A DNA stretch of 64,000 nucleotides, from the NCBI GenBank assembly GCA_031969915.1, contig DALYJJ010000004.1, forward strand, positions 1 to 64,000. The letters are read 5' to 3'. Below, in pieces: positions 8,300-16,772 of this stretch. This DNA is from DALYJJ01 sp031969915. Its GTDB lineage: Bacteria > Acidobacteriota > Terriglobia > Bryobacterales > Bryobacteraceae. A program made the position numbers and the translations under genes. The notes beneath the pieces are model-generated. The model had not been told where the DNA came from and did no database searches. It worked only from the letters and a program-made list of their open reading frames with translations. How positions within the stretch are numbered: the first letter of the stretch is position 1; the number at the start of each line of letters is the position of its first letter.

Positions 8300-9220
8300 A
8301 TGTCGAAAATTGGCTTTTTGTTTCCGGGCCAGGGGTCGCAGTACGCGGGAATGGGCAAGAGCCTGGCGGAGCGGTTCGCGGTGGCAGCGCGCGTGTTCGA
8401 AGAGGCCGATGACGCGCTGGGGTTTTCGATCTCGCAATTGTGCTTCGAAGGGCCGGAGGAGGCGCTGAAGCTGACCGAGAATACGCAACCTGCACTGTTG
8501 ACAGTTTCGGTGGCGGCGTTCTCCGTGCTGAAGGAACAGGGGCGCGCGCCGGACTTCGTGGCCGGGCACAGCTTGGGCGAATACTCGGCGCTGGTGGCGG
8601 CGGGGGCGTTGCGGTTCGCCGACGCGGTTCGCCTGGTCCGGCAACGAGGACGGTACATGCAGGAGGCGGTTCCGCAGGGGGTGGGCGCCATGGCGGCGAT
8701 TCTCCGTCTGGCGCCGGAGAAACTCGACGGAATACTGGCCGAGGCGGCGCAGGGGGAGGTCGTGTCGGCCGCGAACCTGAATTCGCCGGAGCAGGTGGTG
8801 ATCGCCGGGCACACGGGAGCCGTGCAGCGGGCCGCGGAACTGGCGAAGGCGGCGGGGGCGAAGCGGGCGGTGCTGCTGCCGGTGAGCGCGCCGTTCCACT
8901 GCGCGCTGATGAAGCCGGCGCAAGAGCGGCTGGGTGCGGATCTGGAACGGACGGAGTTCCGCGACCTGGAAACCCCGTTGGTGAACAACTGGCAGGCAGG
9001 GATGATCCGAACCGGCGCGGAGGGCCGAAAGGGCCTGTATGAGCAGGTGCCGAACCCCGTGCGTTGGACGGAGAGCATGGCCCGGCTGTTCGAAGCGGGC
9101 GTGGAGCGGTTTGTCGAAGTCGGCGCGGGCGGGGTGCTGTCGGGCCTGCTGCGCCAAATCGATGCCTCGAAACAAGCCCAGAAGTTCGGCGAAGCCGAAG
9201 ATCTTGCGAAGCTACAATAA
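8300..9220 (+). CDS. fabD: Malonyl-CoA:ACP transacylase FabD
   Basis: A 306-aa enzyme that loads malonyl groups onto acyl carrier protein for fatty acid synthesis. It shows FPGQGSQYAGMG (residues 8-19), the nucleophile S91 in GHSLGEYSA, the substrate-binding Arg in RLVRQRGRYMQ, and the catalytic His in SAPFHCALM. Full length. It stands alone, with no fabH, fabG or acpP adjacent. Upstream, TGACACAAT ends 9 bases before the ATG, an extended -10 without a ribosome-binding site. Confidence 0.95.
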   Translation: MSKIGFLFPGQGSQYAGMGKSLAERFAVAARVFEEADDALGFSISQLCFEGPEEALKLTENTQPALLTVSVAAFSVLKEQGRAPDFVAGHSLGEYSALVAAGALRFADAVRLVRQRGRYMQEAVPQGVGAMAAILRLAPEKLDGILAEAAQGEVVSAANLNSPEQVVIAGHTGAVQRAAELAKAAGAKRAVLLPVSAPFHCALMKPAQERLGADLERTEFRDLETPLVNNWQAGMIRTGAEGRKGLYEQVPNPVRWTESMARLFEAGVERFVEVGAGGVLSGLLRQIDASKQAQKFGEAEDLAKLQ

Positions 9221-9233
9221 CAACGTAACCTCC

Positions 9234-10262
9234 ATGAAACGTTTCTGCCTGTTGACGGCCGCGGTGGCGGCGGTGTTGTCCCTGGGCGCCTGCAAGAAAG
9301 CGGCGCCGGCGAACGTGGCCGCCACGGTCAACGACCGGCCGATCACGCACGCGGAACTCGACAAGCAGTACCGGCTGCAGTTCTATTCGCAAGCCGACCG
9401 GCCGAGCGACGATCAGATGCTGATCCAGAAGCTCGAGGTGCTGCGCATCCTGGTGGACAACGAAGTGATGCTGCAGCGGGCCGAGAAGCTGAGTCTGATG
9501 GCGACGGACGCGGAGGTGGACGGCAAGCTGGCCGAGATGAAGGCTCCGTACACGCAGGAGGAGTTTCAAAAGCAGTTGGACGCGCGGAAGATGAGCCTGG
9601 AAGACTTAAAGGCTCAGTTGCGGCGCGATCTGAGCATTCAGAAGCTGCTGACCAAGGAAGTTTCGTCGCACATCAACATCACCGATAAGGATGTGAACGA
9701 CTTCTACAACAACAACAAGGCGGCCTTCAATTTCGCCGAGCCGCAGGTACACCTGGCGCAACTGCTGGTGACGTCGAACCCCGATCCGAACGTACGGAAC
9801 CTGAAGAACGACAAGGCCCAGAACGACGATCAGGCGCAAAAGAAGATCCGGATGCTGGCGAATCGAATCCAGCAGGGCGAGGACTTCGGGATGTTGGCGA
9901 CGAATTACTCGGAAGACACCAACACGGCGTCGAACGGCGGCGATCTGGGCTTTGTTCGCGAGTCCGACCTGGAGCAGGCGAGCCCGGAGCTTCGCAAACT
10001 GATCATGTCGCTGCAACCGGGGCAGGCGTCGGCCCCGATCAAGACGCAGGAGGGCTACCGGATTCTGAAGGTGATCTCGAAAGAGCCCGCGGGGCAGCGC
10101 GAGTTGACAGACCCGAGGGTGCAGCAGAACATTCGGGAGCAGCTACGCAACCGGAAGGAGCAACTGCTGCGGGCGGCCTACTACGAAGTGGCGCGAAACG
10201 AGTCGAAGGTGGTCAACTACTTCGCTCAGTCCGTAGTTCCCTCGCTGGCGGAGAAGAAATAG
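9234..10262 (+). CDS. Peptidylprolyl isomerase lipoprotein (SurA/PrsA type)
   Basis: A 342-aa exported folding factor. The N-terminus has a lipoprotein signal ending LSLGAC, with acylated cysteine C20. Residues about 30-165 are a SurA-N-like helical domain (VAATVNDRPITHAELD...). Residues about 170-285 are a parvulin domain (VHLAQLLV, NYSEDTNTASNGGDLGF, SLQPGQASAPIKTQEGY). The role is likely chaperoning outer-membrane or surface proteins. The ATG lies 13 bases after fabD; TACAAT at 9213-9218 may give its own short transcript. The last 50 bases overlap the end of the convergent transglutaminase gene. Confidence 0.9.
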   Translation: MKRFCLLTAAVAAVLSLGACKKAAPANVAATVNDRPITHAELDKQYRLQFYSQADRPSDDQMLIQKLEVLRILVDNEVMLQRAEKLSLMATDAEVDGKLAEMKAPYTQEEFQKQLDARKMSLEDLKAQLRRDLSIQKLLTKEVSSHINITDKDVNDFYNNNKAAFNFAEPQVHLAQLLVTSNPDPNVRNLKNDKAQNDDQAQKKIRMLANRIQQGEDFGMLATNYSEDTNTASNGGDLGFVRESDLEQASPELRKLIMSLQPGQASAPIKTQEGYRILKVISKEPAGQRELTDPRVQQNIREQLRNRKEQLLRAAYYEVARNESKVVNYFAQSVVPSLAEKK

Positions 10263-12333
10263 CCTCTTCCAGGCGCGCGAGCAGCGCGGCCAGTTGCGGG
10301 GCGGCATCGGGCCGGGCGCCGAACCGAAGCGCATTGTAAGATTCGGTAATCTCCTCCACCAGAACCGCCGTGGCGGAGGGCGGGATCTGGCGGGCGAACT
10401 CCGCGGGCGTCACCCAGGGCGGTTTTTCCAAACCACGGCGGCGCAACAACTGCAGCATGCGCTGGTAGAGCAGCGTAGCGTCACTAGCACGCGCCTCACC
10501 GCGGCGGAGGCGGGCGATGCGCTTACGGGCCTGCCAACGGCGGAAGAGCCATGGGGCGAAGATCGCCAGGAGCGCGGCGGCGGCGAGGACCGAGGCGAGC
10601 CAGGGGCCGTTGGTGCGCAGCCATTCGACGGTGGCCTTGGACCAGCGCGCCGCGTCGTTTTGGAGACGGTCGAGCCACTGGCCGTTGAGGCGGCGGCGCG
10701 ATTGCTCAATGCTGGAGGCGAGATTGAACTGGCGATCGGCGTTGTAGTCGAGCACCCAGTCCTGCCAAAAGGTCTCGGCGGCATCGAAATAGAGCATGAT
10801 TTTCGAAGCCAGATCCCAGCCGCCGGAGGCGTCCGGGGGCGTGGGATCGAAGGTGGTCCAGCCGCGGCCGGGGAGCCATGCTTCCACCCAGCTATGGGCG
10901 TCGGAGGCACGGATGACGTGCCAGCCGCTGATCGGGTTAAAGAGGCCGCTTTGAAAACCGGTGACGACGCGAGACGGGATGCCTTCCAGCCGGAGGAGCA
11001 CCGTCATGGCGCTGGCGAAGTACTCGCAGTGGCCCTTGCGGCGTTCGAAGAGGAAGTGGGCCAGCGGGTCCGGTACCTCCTGGCGCAACAATTCGGTGGT
11101 GTAACCGTACCGGGTGCGGAAGTGTTGCTCCAGCAGGAGAGCGCGGCGGGCCTCGGTGAGGCCGCCGGCGGTGACGGTGCGGGCGAGCGTCCGGAGGCGG
11201 GGGTCGATGGCAGGCAGGCGCAGATACGCCTCCCGCTGAGCGGCGGGCAAATCAGGCACCCGGCGTTCCACGTAATCGGGATGGTCGGGCCGGGGATCGC
11301 CGAGATAGGCATAGACGGTGTAGCGAAGACCGTCGGGGCTGAAGGGCAGGCGGTATCCGTCGACGGCGGTGCGGAGGACCAGGGGCATGCGGATCTGCAT
11401 GGATTCCGGCTGGCCGGCGAAGAAGAGGGCATCCGGTCCGATGGGCTTCAACTGAACTTCGTAGAAGACGTAGGGAAGCAGGCGCGGACCGGTTTCGGGA
11501 AAGACAACGCGGCCGGCGGAAGCCTGCAGGCGTTCGTCGGCGCGGACGGAGTTGAACCAGCGGCGGCCGTCGAAATCGGTGAGGGCCGTGCCGCGCCACT
11601 TGACGCGGTACTCGCGCTCCGGCCCGGAGAATTTGACGTGCATGACCACCGTGCCTTGTTTCTTCAGTTCGCCGATCTGGCCGAGAACCACCTCGTTCGA
11701 GAACCCGCTCAGGTGATAGCGCTCGGGAACGATGTGGCGGAAGGCGGCAACGGCGGTGCGCGGAAGAACGAAGAACAGGCCCGCGGTGAGCACCAGGATA
11801 CCCAGCGTGCTGAAGACGACGAGCAAGGCCAGGCGGCGCGGAAACGCGGGGAGCACGCGGCGAAGGCGCTCGGCGCGGCGCACTTCGGAGGCCATGGCGG
11901 TGGCCACGCTGAAGACCACGAAGAGGGTCAGGAAGACGAAGAAATTCAGGCCGGCGGAGAGGATCGCGGCGGAGAGCAGTTCCAGGAACGCGATGACCTT
12001 GACGTAGAACGCATCGCGCGGCGTGCGCATGGTGAGCAGCTTGGCGATGGCGAGGAAGAAGATGAGGTGCACGGTGGCGGGAATGAACTCGCGGGTGAGC
12101 AGGTAATAATCGATCGGGTAAAAGGCGACATACGCGACGGTGGCGATGTTCACGGCGCGATCGGAGATGGTGAAACGAACCACACCCGCGAGCGTGAGAG
12201 CGCGAAGCAGGAGGCCGGCGGCGACCAGGACGGTGGTGGGAAGATCGAGGTAGCCGGAGCCGACGACAGCCAGATATCCGCTGGCGAGCATACCCAGCAG
12301 GGAGCACTGGAAGAAGCGCTCGACGGCCGTCAT
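10213..12333 (-). CDS. TgpA-type transglutaminase membrane protein
   Basis: A 706-aa protein. About six membrane helices fill residues 1-215 (DUF3488 region, including VLVAAGLLLRALTLAG and FFVFLTLFVVFSVATAMA). A periplasmic transglutaminase-like core at about 400-520 has the Cys-His-Asp triad: KGHCEYFASAM, ASDAHSWVEAW and TTFDPTPP. Another membrane helix near 580-600 (LASVLAAAALLAIFAPWLF) precedes a cytoplasmic DUF4129-like tail. Relatives sit with a MoxR ATPase and a DUF58 protein, which are absent here. TACAAT lies 6 bases before the ATG on this strand. Confidence 0.92.
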   Translation of the reverse strand: MTAVERFFQCSLLGMLASGYLAVVGSGYLDLPTTVLVAAGLLLRALTLAGVVRFTISDRAVNIATVAYVAFYPIDYYLLTREFIPATVHLIFFLAIAKLLTMRTPRDAFYVKVIAFLELLSAAILSAGLNFFVFLTLFVVFSVATAMASEVRRAERLRRVLPAFPRRLALLVVFSTLGILVLTAGLFFVLPRTAVAAFRHIVPERYHLSGFSNEVVLGQIGELKKQGTVVMHVKFSGPEREYRVKWRGTALTDFDGRRWFNSVRADERLQASAGRVVFPETGPRLLPYVFYEVQLKPIGPDALFFAGQPESMQIRMPLVLRTAVDGYRLPFSPDGLRYTVYAYLGDPRPDHPDYVERRVPDLPAAQREAYLRLPAIDPRLRTLARTVTAGGLTEARRALLLEQHFRTRYGYTTELLRQEVPDPLAHFLFERRKGHCEYFASAMTVLLRLEGIPSRVVTGFQSGLFNPISGWHVIRASDAHSWVEAWLPGRGWTTFDPTPPDASGGWDLASKIMLYFDAAETFWQDWVLDYNADRQFNLASSIEQSRRRLNGQWLDRLQNDAARWSKATVEWLRTNGPWLASVLAAAALLAIFAPWLFRRWQARKRIARLRRGEARASDATLLYQRMLQLLRRRGLEKPPWVTPAEFARQIPPSATAVLVEEITESYNALRFGARPDAAPQLAALLARLEEAISSPPARELRTERSS

Positions 12334-12339
12334 CCTTCG

Positions 12340-12345
12340 ATTGTA
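12340..12345 (-). promoter_or_regulatory. -10-like element of the transglutaminase gene
   Basis: TACAAT on the minus strand ends 6 bases before ATG 12333, with no Shine-Dalgarno. It fits the leaderless pattern seen at other genes in this window. Confidence 0.4.
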
Positions 12346-12395
12346 GCGGGAGGGACAGGGCGCGCCGGGCGCGGTTTGTGGAAGGATGGACAGAA

Positions 12396-13352
12396 ATGAA
12401 AGCGATCGTACTAGACGGGCATGCGCTCAACCCCGGAGACCTGAGTTGGAGAGCCCTGGAAGAGCTGGTGGACTTGGCGGTGCATCCGCGCACCGCGGCG
12501 GATGAGATCCTGACGCGCGCGGCCGGGGCGGCGATTGTGTTGACGAACAAGACGCCTCTGCGCGAGAACACGCTGCGGGAGTTGCCGGAGTTGAAATACA
12601 TCGGCGTGCTGGCCACCGGCTACGACGTGGTGGACTCCGCGGCGGCGCGCGCGCTGGGCATCGCGGTCACGAACGTTCCGACCTACGGAACCGATTCGGT
12701 TGCGCAGTTTGTCTTCGCGCTGCTGCTGGAGTTGTGCCACCGGGTGCAGAGGCACTCGGACTCGGCGGCGAAGGAATGGGCGGGGGCGGCGGACTGGTCG
12801 TATCATCTGAGCCCGTTGGTGGAGCTGGCGGGCAAGACGTTCGGCGTGGTGGGACTGGGGCGGATCGGGCGCCGCGCGGCGCGCATCGCGGACTCGTTCG
12901 GGATGAAGGTAATCGCGGCGGACGTGGCGCAGGGCGTACCGCTGCGATACGAAGGGTTCGAGTGGGTGACGGTGGATGAGTTGTTCGAGCGGGCGGACGT
13001 GGTGAGTCTGCATTGTCCACTCACGGCGGACAATCGCGGCCTGGTGAACGCTGCGCGGCTGGCCAGAATGAAGCGGGGGGCATTTCTGGTGAACACCTCG
13101 CGTGGACCGCTGGTGGTGGAGCAGGACCTGGCGGATGCGCTGGCGGCGGGACGGCTGGCGGGCGCGGCGCTGGACGTGTTGCCGGTGGAGCCACCGGTGG
13201 CGGGCAGCCCGCTGCTCGGGGCGCCGAACTGCCTGATCACGCCGCATCTGGCGTGGGCGACGAAGGAGGCCCGCGGACGGCTGCTGGACCAGGCAGTGGA
13301 GAACATCGCGGCGTTTCTGGCCGGCAGACCGGTGAACGTGGTGAACGCTTGA
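12396..13352 (+). CDS. D-2-hydroxyacid dehydrogenase (glycerate/hydroxypyruvate type)
   Basis: A 318-aa NAD(P)-dependent dehydrogenase. The nucleotide loop is VVGLGRIGRRAA, and the catalytic set is Arg in NTSRGPLV, Glu in DVLPVEPP and His in LITPHLAW. The NPTYGTDSVAQ-like segment (NVPTYGTDSVAQ) is typical of glycerate dehydrogenases. ATG 12396 is preferred over GTG 12378 because GGAAGG lies upstream at a usable distance and the fold begins at MKAIVLDG. It is coupled by a 4-base TTGA overlap to the aldolase gene, suggesting one pathway for a sugar acid. Confidence 0.9.
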   Translation: MKAIVLDGHALNPGDLSWRALEELVDLAVHPRTAADEILTRAAGAAIVLTNKTPLRENTLRELPELKYIGVLATGYDVVDSAAARALGIAVTNVPTYGTDSVAQFVFALLLELCHRVQRHSDSAAKEWAGAADWSYHLSPLVELAGKTFGVVGLGRIGRRAARIADSFGMKVIAADVAQGVPLRYEGFEWVTVDELFERADVVSLHCPLTADNRGLVNAARLARMKRGAFLVNTSRGPLVVEQDLADALAAGRLAGAALDVLPVEPPVAGSPLLGAPNCLITPHLAWATKEARGRLLDQAVENIAAFLAGRPVNVVNA

Positions 13353-14233
13353 ACGAGGCGTTGCGCGGTATCCTTCCCGCGCTGGTGACGCCGTTCGATG
13401 ACGAGGGCCGCTTCGCCGAAGGACCGTTCGAAAAGCTTCTGGAGCGGGTGTACGCGGCGGGCGTGGACGGCGTGTACGTGTGCGGTTCGACGGGCGAGGG
13501 GCTGCTGCAGAGCGTCGAGCAACGGAAGCGAGTGGCGGAACGGGCGGTCCGGTGGTCGCCGAAGGGCAAAGCGGTGATCGTGCACACGGGCGCGCCTCGC
13601 ACGTCCGCCGCGGTGGAGCTGACGCGCCACGCCTCGGAGATCGGGGCCGCGGGGGCGAGCAGCCTGCCGCCGGCGGGCGCGTACTCGTACGAAGAAGTTC
13701 GCGGTTATTACCGCGCGGTGGCCGCGGTGTCGGGGGCGCCGTTTCTGGTTTACTATTTTCCAGCCGTATCGCCGGCGATCTCCGGCGTAGATCAGATCCG
13801 GGAACTCTGTTCGCTGCCCAACGTGATCGGCTTGAAGTACACGGATCACGACTTCTATAAGATGTCGCTTCTGGCCAAGACCGGCGCGCGGGTGTTCAAC
13901 GGGTACGACGAGGTGCTGGTGGCCGGTTTGTTGATGGGCGCGAGCGGAGGCATCGGGAGCTTTTACAACCTTGTGCCGGAGATGTTCGTCGAAGTGTACG
14001 CGCACGCGGCGGCGGGCCGATGGCCGGAGGCGCGCGCCACGCAGGGGCGGATTAACGAACTGATCGAGTTGACGCTGCGATACCCGTGCTTTCCGGCGGT
14101 GAAGGCGATTCTTGGGTGGAGCGGCATCGACTGCGGGCACTGCCTGGGACCGCGGCGGAGCCTGACGGAGGAGGAGCGTTCGTCGCTGCGAGAGGCGTTG
14201 CGGGCGTCGCGGTTCAGCGGGCTTGCCGGGTAG
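13349..14233 (+). CDS. N-acetylneuraminate lyase/dihydrodipicolinate synthase family aldolase
   Basis: A 294-aa class I aldolase of the DapA superfamily. The Schiff-base lysine is K163 in GLKYTDHDFYKM, the catalytic tyrosine lies in LVYYFPA (135-136), and the substrate carboxylate loop is GSTGE (46-50). GSTGE, and VFNGYDEVLVAGLLMGASGGIGS later on (quoted in two parts by position 200-222), resemble sialic acid lyases more than lysine-pathway DapA, which usually has TTGE. Start is TTG at 13349, overlapping the previous stop (TTGA). Likely cleaves a 2-keto-3-deoxy sugar acid to pyruvate; the exact substrate is unknown. Confidence 0.82.
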   Translation: MNEALRGILPALVTPFDDEGRFAEGPFEKLLERVYAAGVDGVYVCGSTGEGLLQSVEQRKRVAERAVRWSPKGKAVIVHTGAPRTSAAVELTRHASEIGAAGASSLPPAGAYSYEEVRGYYRAVAAVSGAPFLVYYFPAVSPAISGVDQIRELCSLPNVIGLKYTDHDFYKMSLLAKTGARVFNGYDEVLVAGLLMGASGGIGSFYNLVPEMFVEVYAHAAAGRWPEARATQGRINELIELTLRYPCFPAVKAILGWSGIDCGHCLGPRRSLTEEERSSLREALRASRFSGLAG

Positions 14234-14305
14234 CGCGGCTCGGCTGGATGGAACGTTGTCCAACGCGACCAGGCCAAGTGAGTTCGAGAAACTGAGGAGA
14301 ACGGC

Positions 14306-15361
14306 ATGAAAGCAGCAGTTGTGGAAGAGATCGGCAAGCCGCTGGTTGTGCACGCAGACTGGCCCGATCCAGATTGCGGCGCGACGGACGCGGTGATCCG
14401 CGTAGAAGCCAACGGGCTTTGCCTGACCGATCATCATATCTGGCACGGAGGCTGGCCTTGGGCCGGCCTGCCGACGGCGACGCCCATCGTGCTCGGCCAC
14501 GAGTACTGCGGCGTGGTGGAGGAGGTGGGCCGTGAGGTGACGCGCTTCCGCCCGGGCGACCGCGTGGTGGCGCCGTTCAATCACGCCTGTGGCGTCTGCG
14601 AGCAGTGCATGGCGGGCAACTCGCATGGCGTGTGCCTGGACGTCCGCTTCCCGATGTTTCACTACACCGGCGGGTTTGGGCGCCTGACGAAGGTATCGCG
14701 CGCGGACCTGAACCTGGTTGCGCTGCCCGGGAACGTGAGCTTTGTCGAGGCCGCGAGCATCGGTTGCCGCTTCATGACCTCGTGGCATGGCTTGGTGGAC
14801 CAAGCCAGGGTGACGGCAGGTGAATGGGTGGCCGTTTTCGGCTGCGGCGGGGTAGGACTGGCGGCAGTGAATATTGCCCGGGCGCTGGGAGCAAACGTGA
14901 TCGCCGTCTCCCGCACCAAGGAGAAGCTGGAGCTGGCGCGAAGCCTGGGAGCGGAGGCAGCCGTGACGGCCGGGCCCGACGCCGTGACGGCCATCAAGGA
15001 GTTGACCCGGGGCGGAGCGCACGTTTCGGTGGACGCGCTGGGCGACGAAGAGACGATGTTACCCGCGCTGTACTGTCTGCGCCCGAAGGGCCGGCTCCTT
15101 CGGCTGGGTACGTGCAGCAAGAAACAACAGGGGCTGATCGCGATGCCAGTCGATCTGATCGTGTTTCAGGAACTCGAGATCGTGGGTTCGCTCGGCATGC
15201 AAGCGGCCCGTTACCCGGCAATGCTGCGAATGGTGGAGAGCGGCAAAGTGACTCCGGGGAAATTGGTGAGCGGTACGGTGACGATCGAGGAGGCAGGCCC
15301 GGAGCTCGCCCGGATGGGGGACTACCAATCGATCGGGACGCGGGTGATCGATCGCTGGTGA
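14306..15361 (+). CDS. Zinc-dependent alcohol dehydrogenase (MDR family)
   Basis: A 351-aa medium-chain dehydrogenase. Catalytic zinc ligands are C39 (LCLTDHH), H65/E66 (GHEYCG) and a Cys in SIGCRFMTSWHG. Structural zinc ligands are C95, C98, C101 and C110. The NAD loop is FGCGGVGLAAVN. GAGGAGA lies 8 bases before the ATG. It follows the aldolase after 72 bases and may reduce an aldehyde product of that pathway, though this is inference from position. Confidence 0.88.
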   Translation: MKAAVVEEIGKPLVVHADWPDPDCGATDAVIRVEANGLCLTDHHIWHGGWPWAGLPTATPIVLGHEYCGVVEEVGREVTRFRPGDRVVAPFNHACGVCEQCMAGNSHGVCLDVRFPMFHYTGGFGRLTKVSRADLNLVALPGNVSFVEAASIGCRFMTSWHGLVDQARVTAGEWVAVFGCGGVGLAAVNIARALGANVIAVSRTKEKLELARSLGAEAAVTAGPDAVTAIKELTRGGAHVSVDALGDEETMLPALYCLRPKGRLLRLGTCSKKQQGLIAMPVDLIVFQELEIVGSLGMQAARYPAMLRMVESGKVTPGKLVSGTVTIEEAGPELARMGDYQSIGTRVIDRW

Positions 15362-15445
15362 CAGTGCCCCGCGCTCAGCGCCCGCTGTCGCATCCTTGGC
15401 CCGGGCCGACCTTTCGGTCCGCCGGGGACAACTGAGCTAACTCAA

Positions 15446-15833
15446 CTAGAACCACCCGGAGTATTTCGAGATCATCCAGACAAAGAGCGCGAGCGGCGTG
15501 ACGACGAGCAGGGCGGCCCCGAGCACGCCAAGTACGAAGAGTGCATCGCGCTGTGCGTCGCGGCGGCCTGCCCGCCACGGGAACCGAGGTGACGATGCTG
15601 TCGATGGCGACGTTGAGAGGCATCCGCGCGAGGGCCGACTTCGAGGCGCCGAGCTGGACGGCGCGCGCGACGAGGAAGAGGGAAACGAAAGCACCCACGG
15701 CTTCGCCCGCGCCGGGTATCAGCCCGAGAATGGGGTCCAAGCCGAAGGACCGGCCGCCGACGGGGATCGCGCGATCCATGGGCCACTCGATTCTCTCGAG
15801 CCAGGGGTCGCGGCTAGGAGGGCGATTCACCAT
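15446..15833 (-). pseudogene. DUF4112 membrane protein, frameshifted
   Basis: The first part (15833 to about 15575) reads as a DUF4112 protein: GLDPILGLIPGAGEAVGAFVS, then ARMPLNVAIDSIVTSVPVAG. The frame then breaks. Shifting to another frame restores the expected end: RRDAQRDALFVLGVLG, a hydrophobic helix LLVVTPLALFVWMI, and stop at 15446. The family normally has about six more residues (a GDxFD region) between these two parts. So a small deletion of a length not divisible by three, near 15560-15575, best explains it. An assembly error is the alternative. Confidence 0.6.
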
Positions 15834-15866
15834 CGGCGGGAGGCTTCGTGTGATAGGAATGATGGC

Positions 15867-16736
15867 ATGATTCGTGGAGTTACGTTGATCTTGGCCGCCG
15901 CTTCACTTTTCGCCGCGCCTCCGCCTCCAATGGTGGAACTGCTGTGGCCGGCGGGCGCGCCCGGCGCGCTGGGGCAAGAGGAAGCCGACAAACCGAAGCT
16001 CACAGTGTGCCTTTCGGACGCCGAGCGTGCGAACGGAACGGCAGTGGTGGTGCTGCCGGGCGGAGGGTACGGCGCACTGGCCATGGATCACGAGGGCCGG
16101 CAGATCGCCCAGTGGCTGAACTCGCTGGGGGTGGCGGCGTTCGTGCTGCAATACCGCATCGCGCCGCGCTACCGGCACCCCGCACCGTCGCAAGACGCAA
16201 CGCGGGCCATGCGCTTCGTGCGGGCGAACGCCGAGCGGTACCGGCTGCGGGCGAACCGGATCGGCATCTGGGGTTTTTCAGCGGGCGGCCACCTGGCTTC
16301 GACGATCTCGACGCATTTCGACGGCGGAGACGGGAACGCGTCGGATGAGATCGAGAAGGCGAGTTCGCGGCCGGACTTCACGATCCTCGGCTATCCGGTG
16401 ATCACGTTCACCGAAGAGGCTGCGGTTCACAAGGGCTCCCGCCGGAACCTGCTGGGCGAAAACCCCGATCCGAAGCTGGTGGAAGATCTTTCGAACGAGC
16501 GCCGAGTGACGGCCGAGACGCCGCCGGCGTTCCTGTTCCATACCGGAGACGACCCGGTTTCGGCGGACAACAGCCTGCTGTACTACACCGCGCTGCGGCG
16601 AGCGAAGGTGCCGGGAGAGATTCACATCTACGAGCAGGGACCGCACGGGGTGGGGCTGGGGGCGACGAATGCGGTGCTGGCCAGTTGGCCGGCGCGGCTG
16701 GCCGATTGGTTGCGCGTGCGCGGCCTGTTGCGGTAG
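15867..16736 (+). CDS. Secreted alpha/beta hydrolase (esterase, BD-FAE/acetylxylan-esterase type)
   Basis: A 289-aa protein with a signal peptide (MIRGVTLILAAASLFAAPPPP). It has the oxyanion motif LPGGGYG, the nucleophile Ser in IWGFSAGGHL, the acid in HTGDDPVS and His in EQGPHGVGLG. Such enzymes remove acetyl groups from plant polysaccharides. Positioned 36 bases before a sulfatase gene in the same direction, consistent with sequential trimming of a decorated glycan. Confidence 0.85.
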   Translation: MIRGVTLILAAASLFAAPPPPMVELLWPAGAPGALGQEEADKPKLTVCLSDAERANGTAVVVLPGGGYGALAMDHEGRQIAQWLNSLGVAAFVLQYRIAPRYRHPAPSQDATRAMRFVRANAERYRLRANRIGIWGFSAGGHLASTISTHFDGGDGNASDEIEKASSRPDFTILGYPVITFTEEAAVHKGSRRNLLGENPDPKLVEDLSNERRVTAETPPAFLFHTGDDPVSADNSLLYYTALRRAKVPGEIHIYEQGPHGVGLGATNAVLASWPARLADWLRVRGLLR

Positions 16737-16772
16737 CTGCCGGCGGACACCGGCGAGGAGGAGGCGTTGAGC

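Noticed and set aside
10294..12399. Plus-strand open frame of 701 codons
   Set aside because: It is antisense to the transglutaminase gene, and Gly/Ala/Glu-rich throughout.
12803..15022. Minus-strand open frame of 739 codons across three plus-strand genes
   Set aside because: It crosses gene boundaries of well-recognised enzymes and shows low-complexity Arg/Pro-rich sequence typical of shadow frames.
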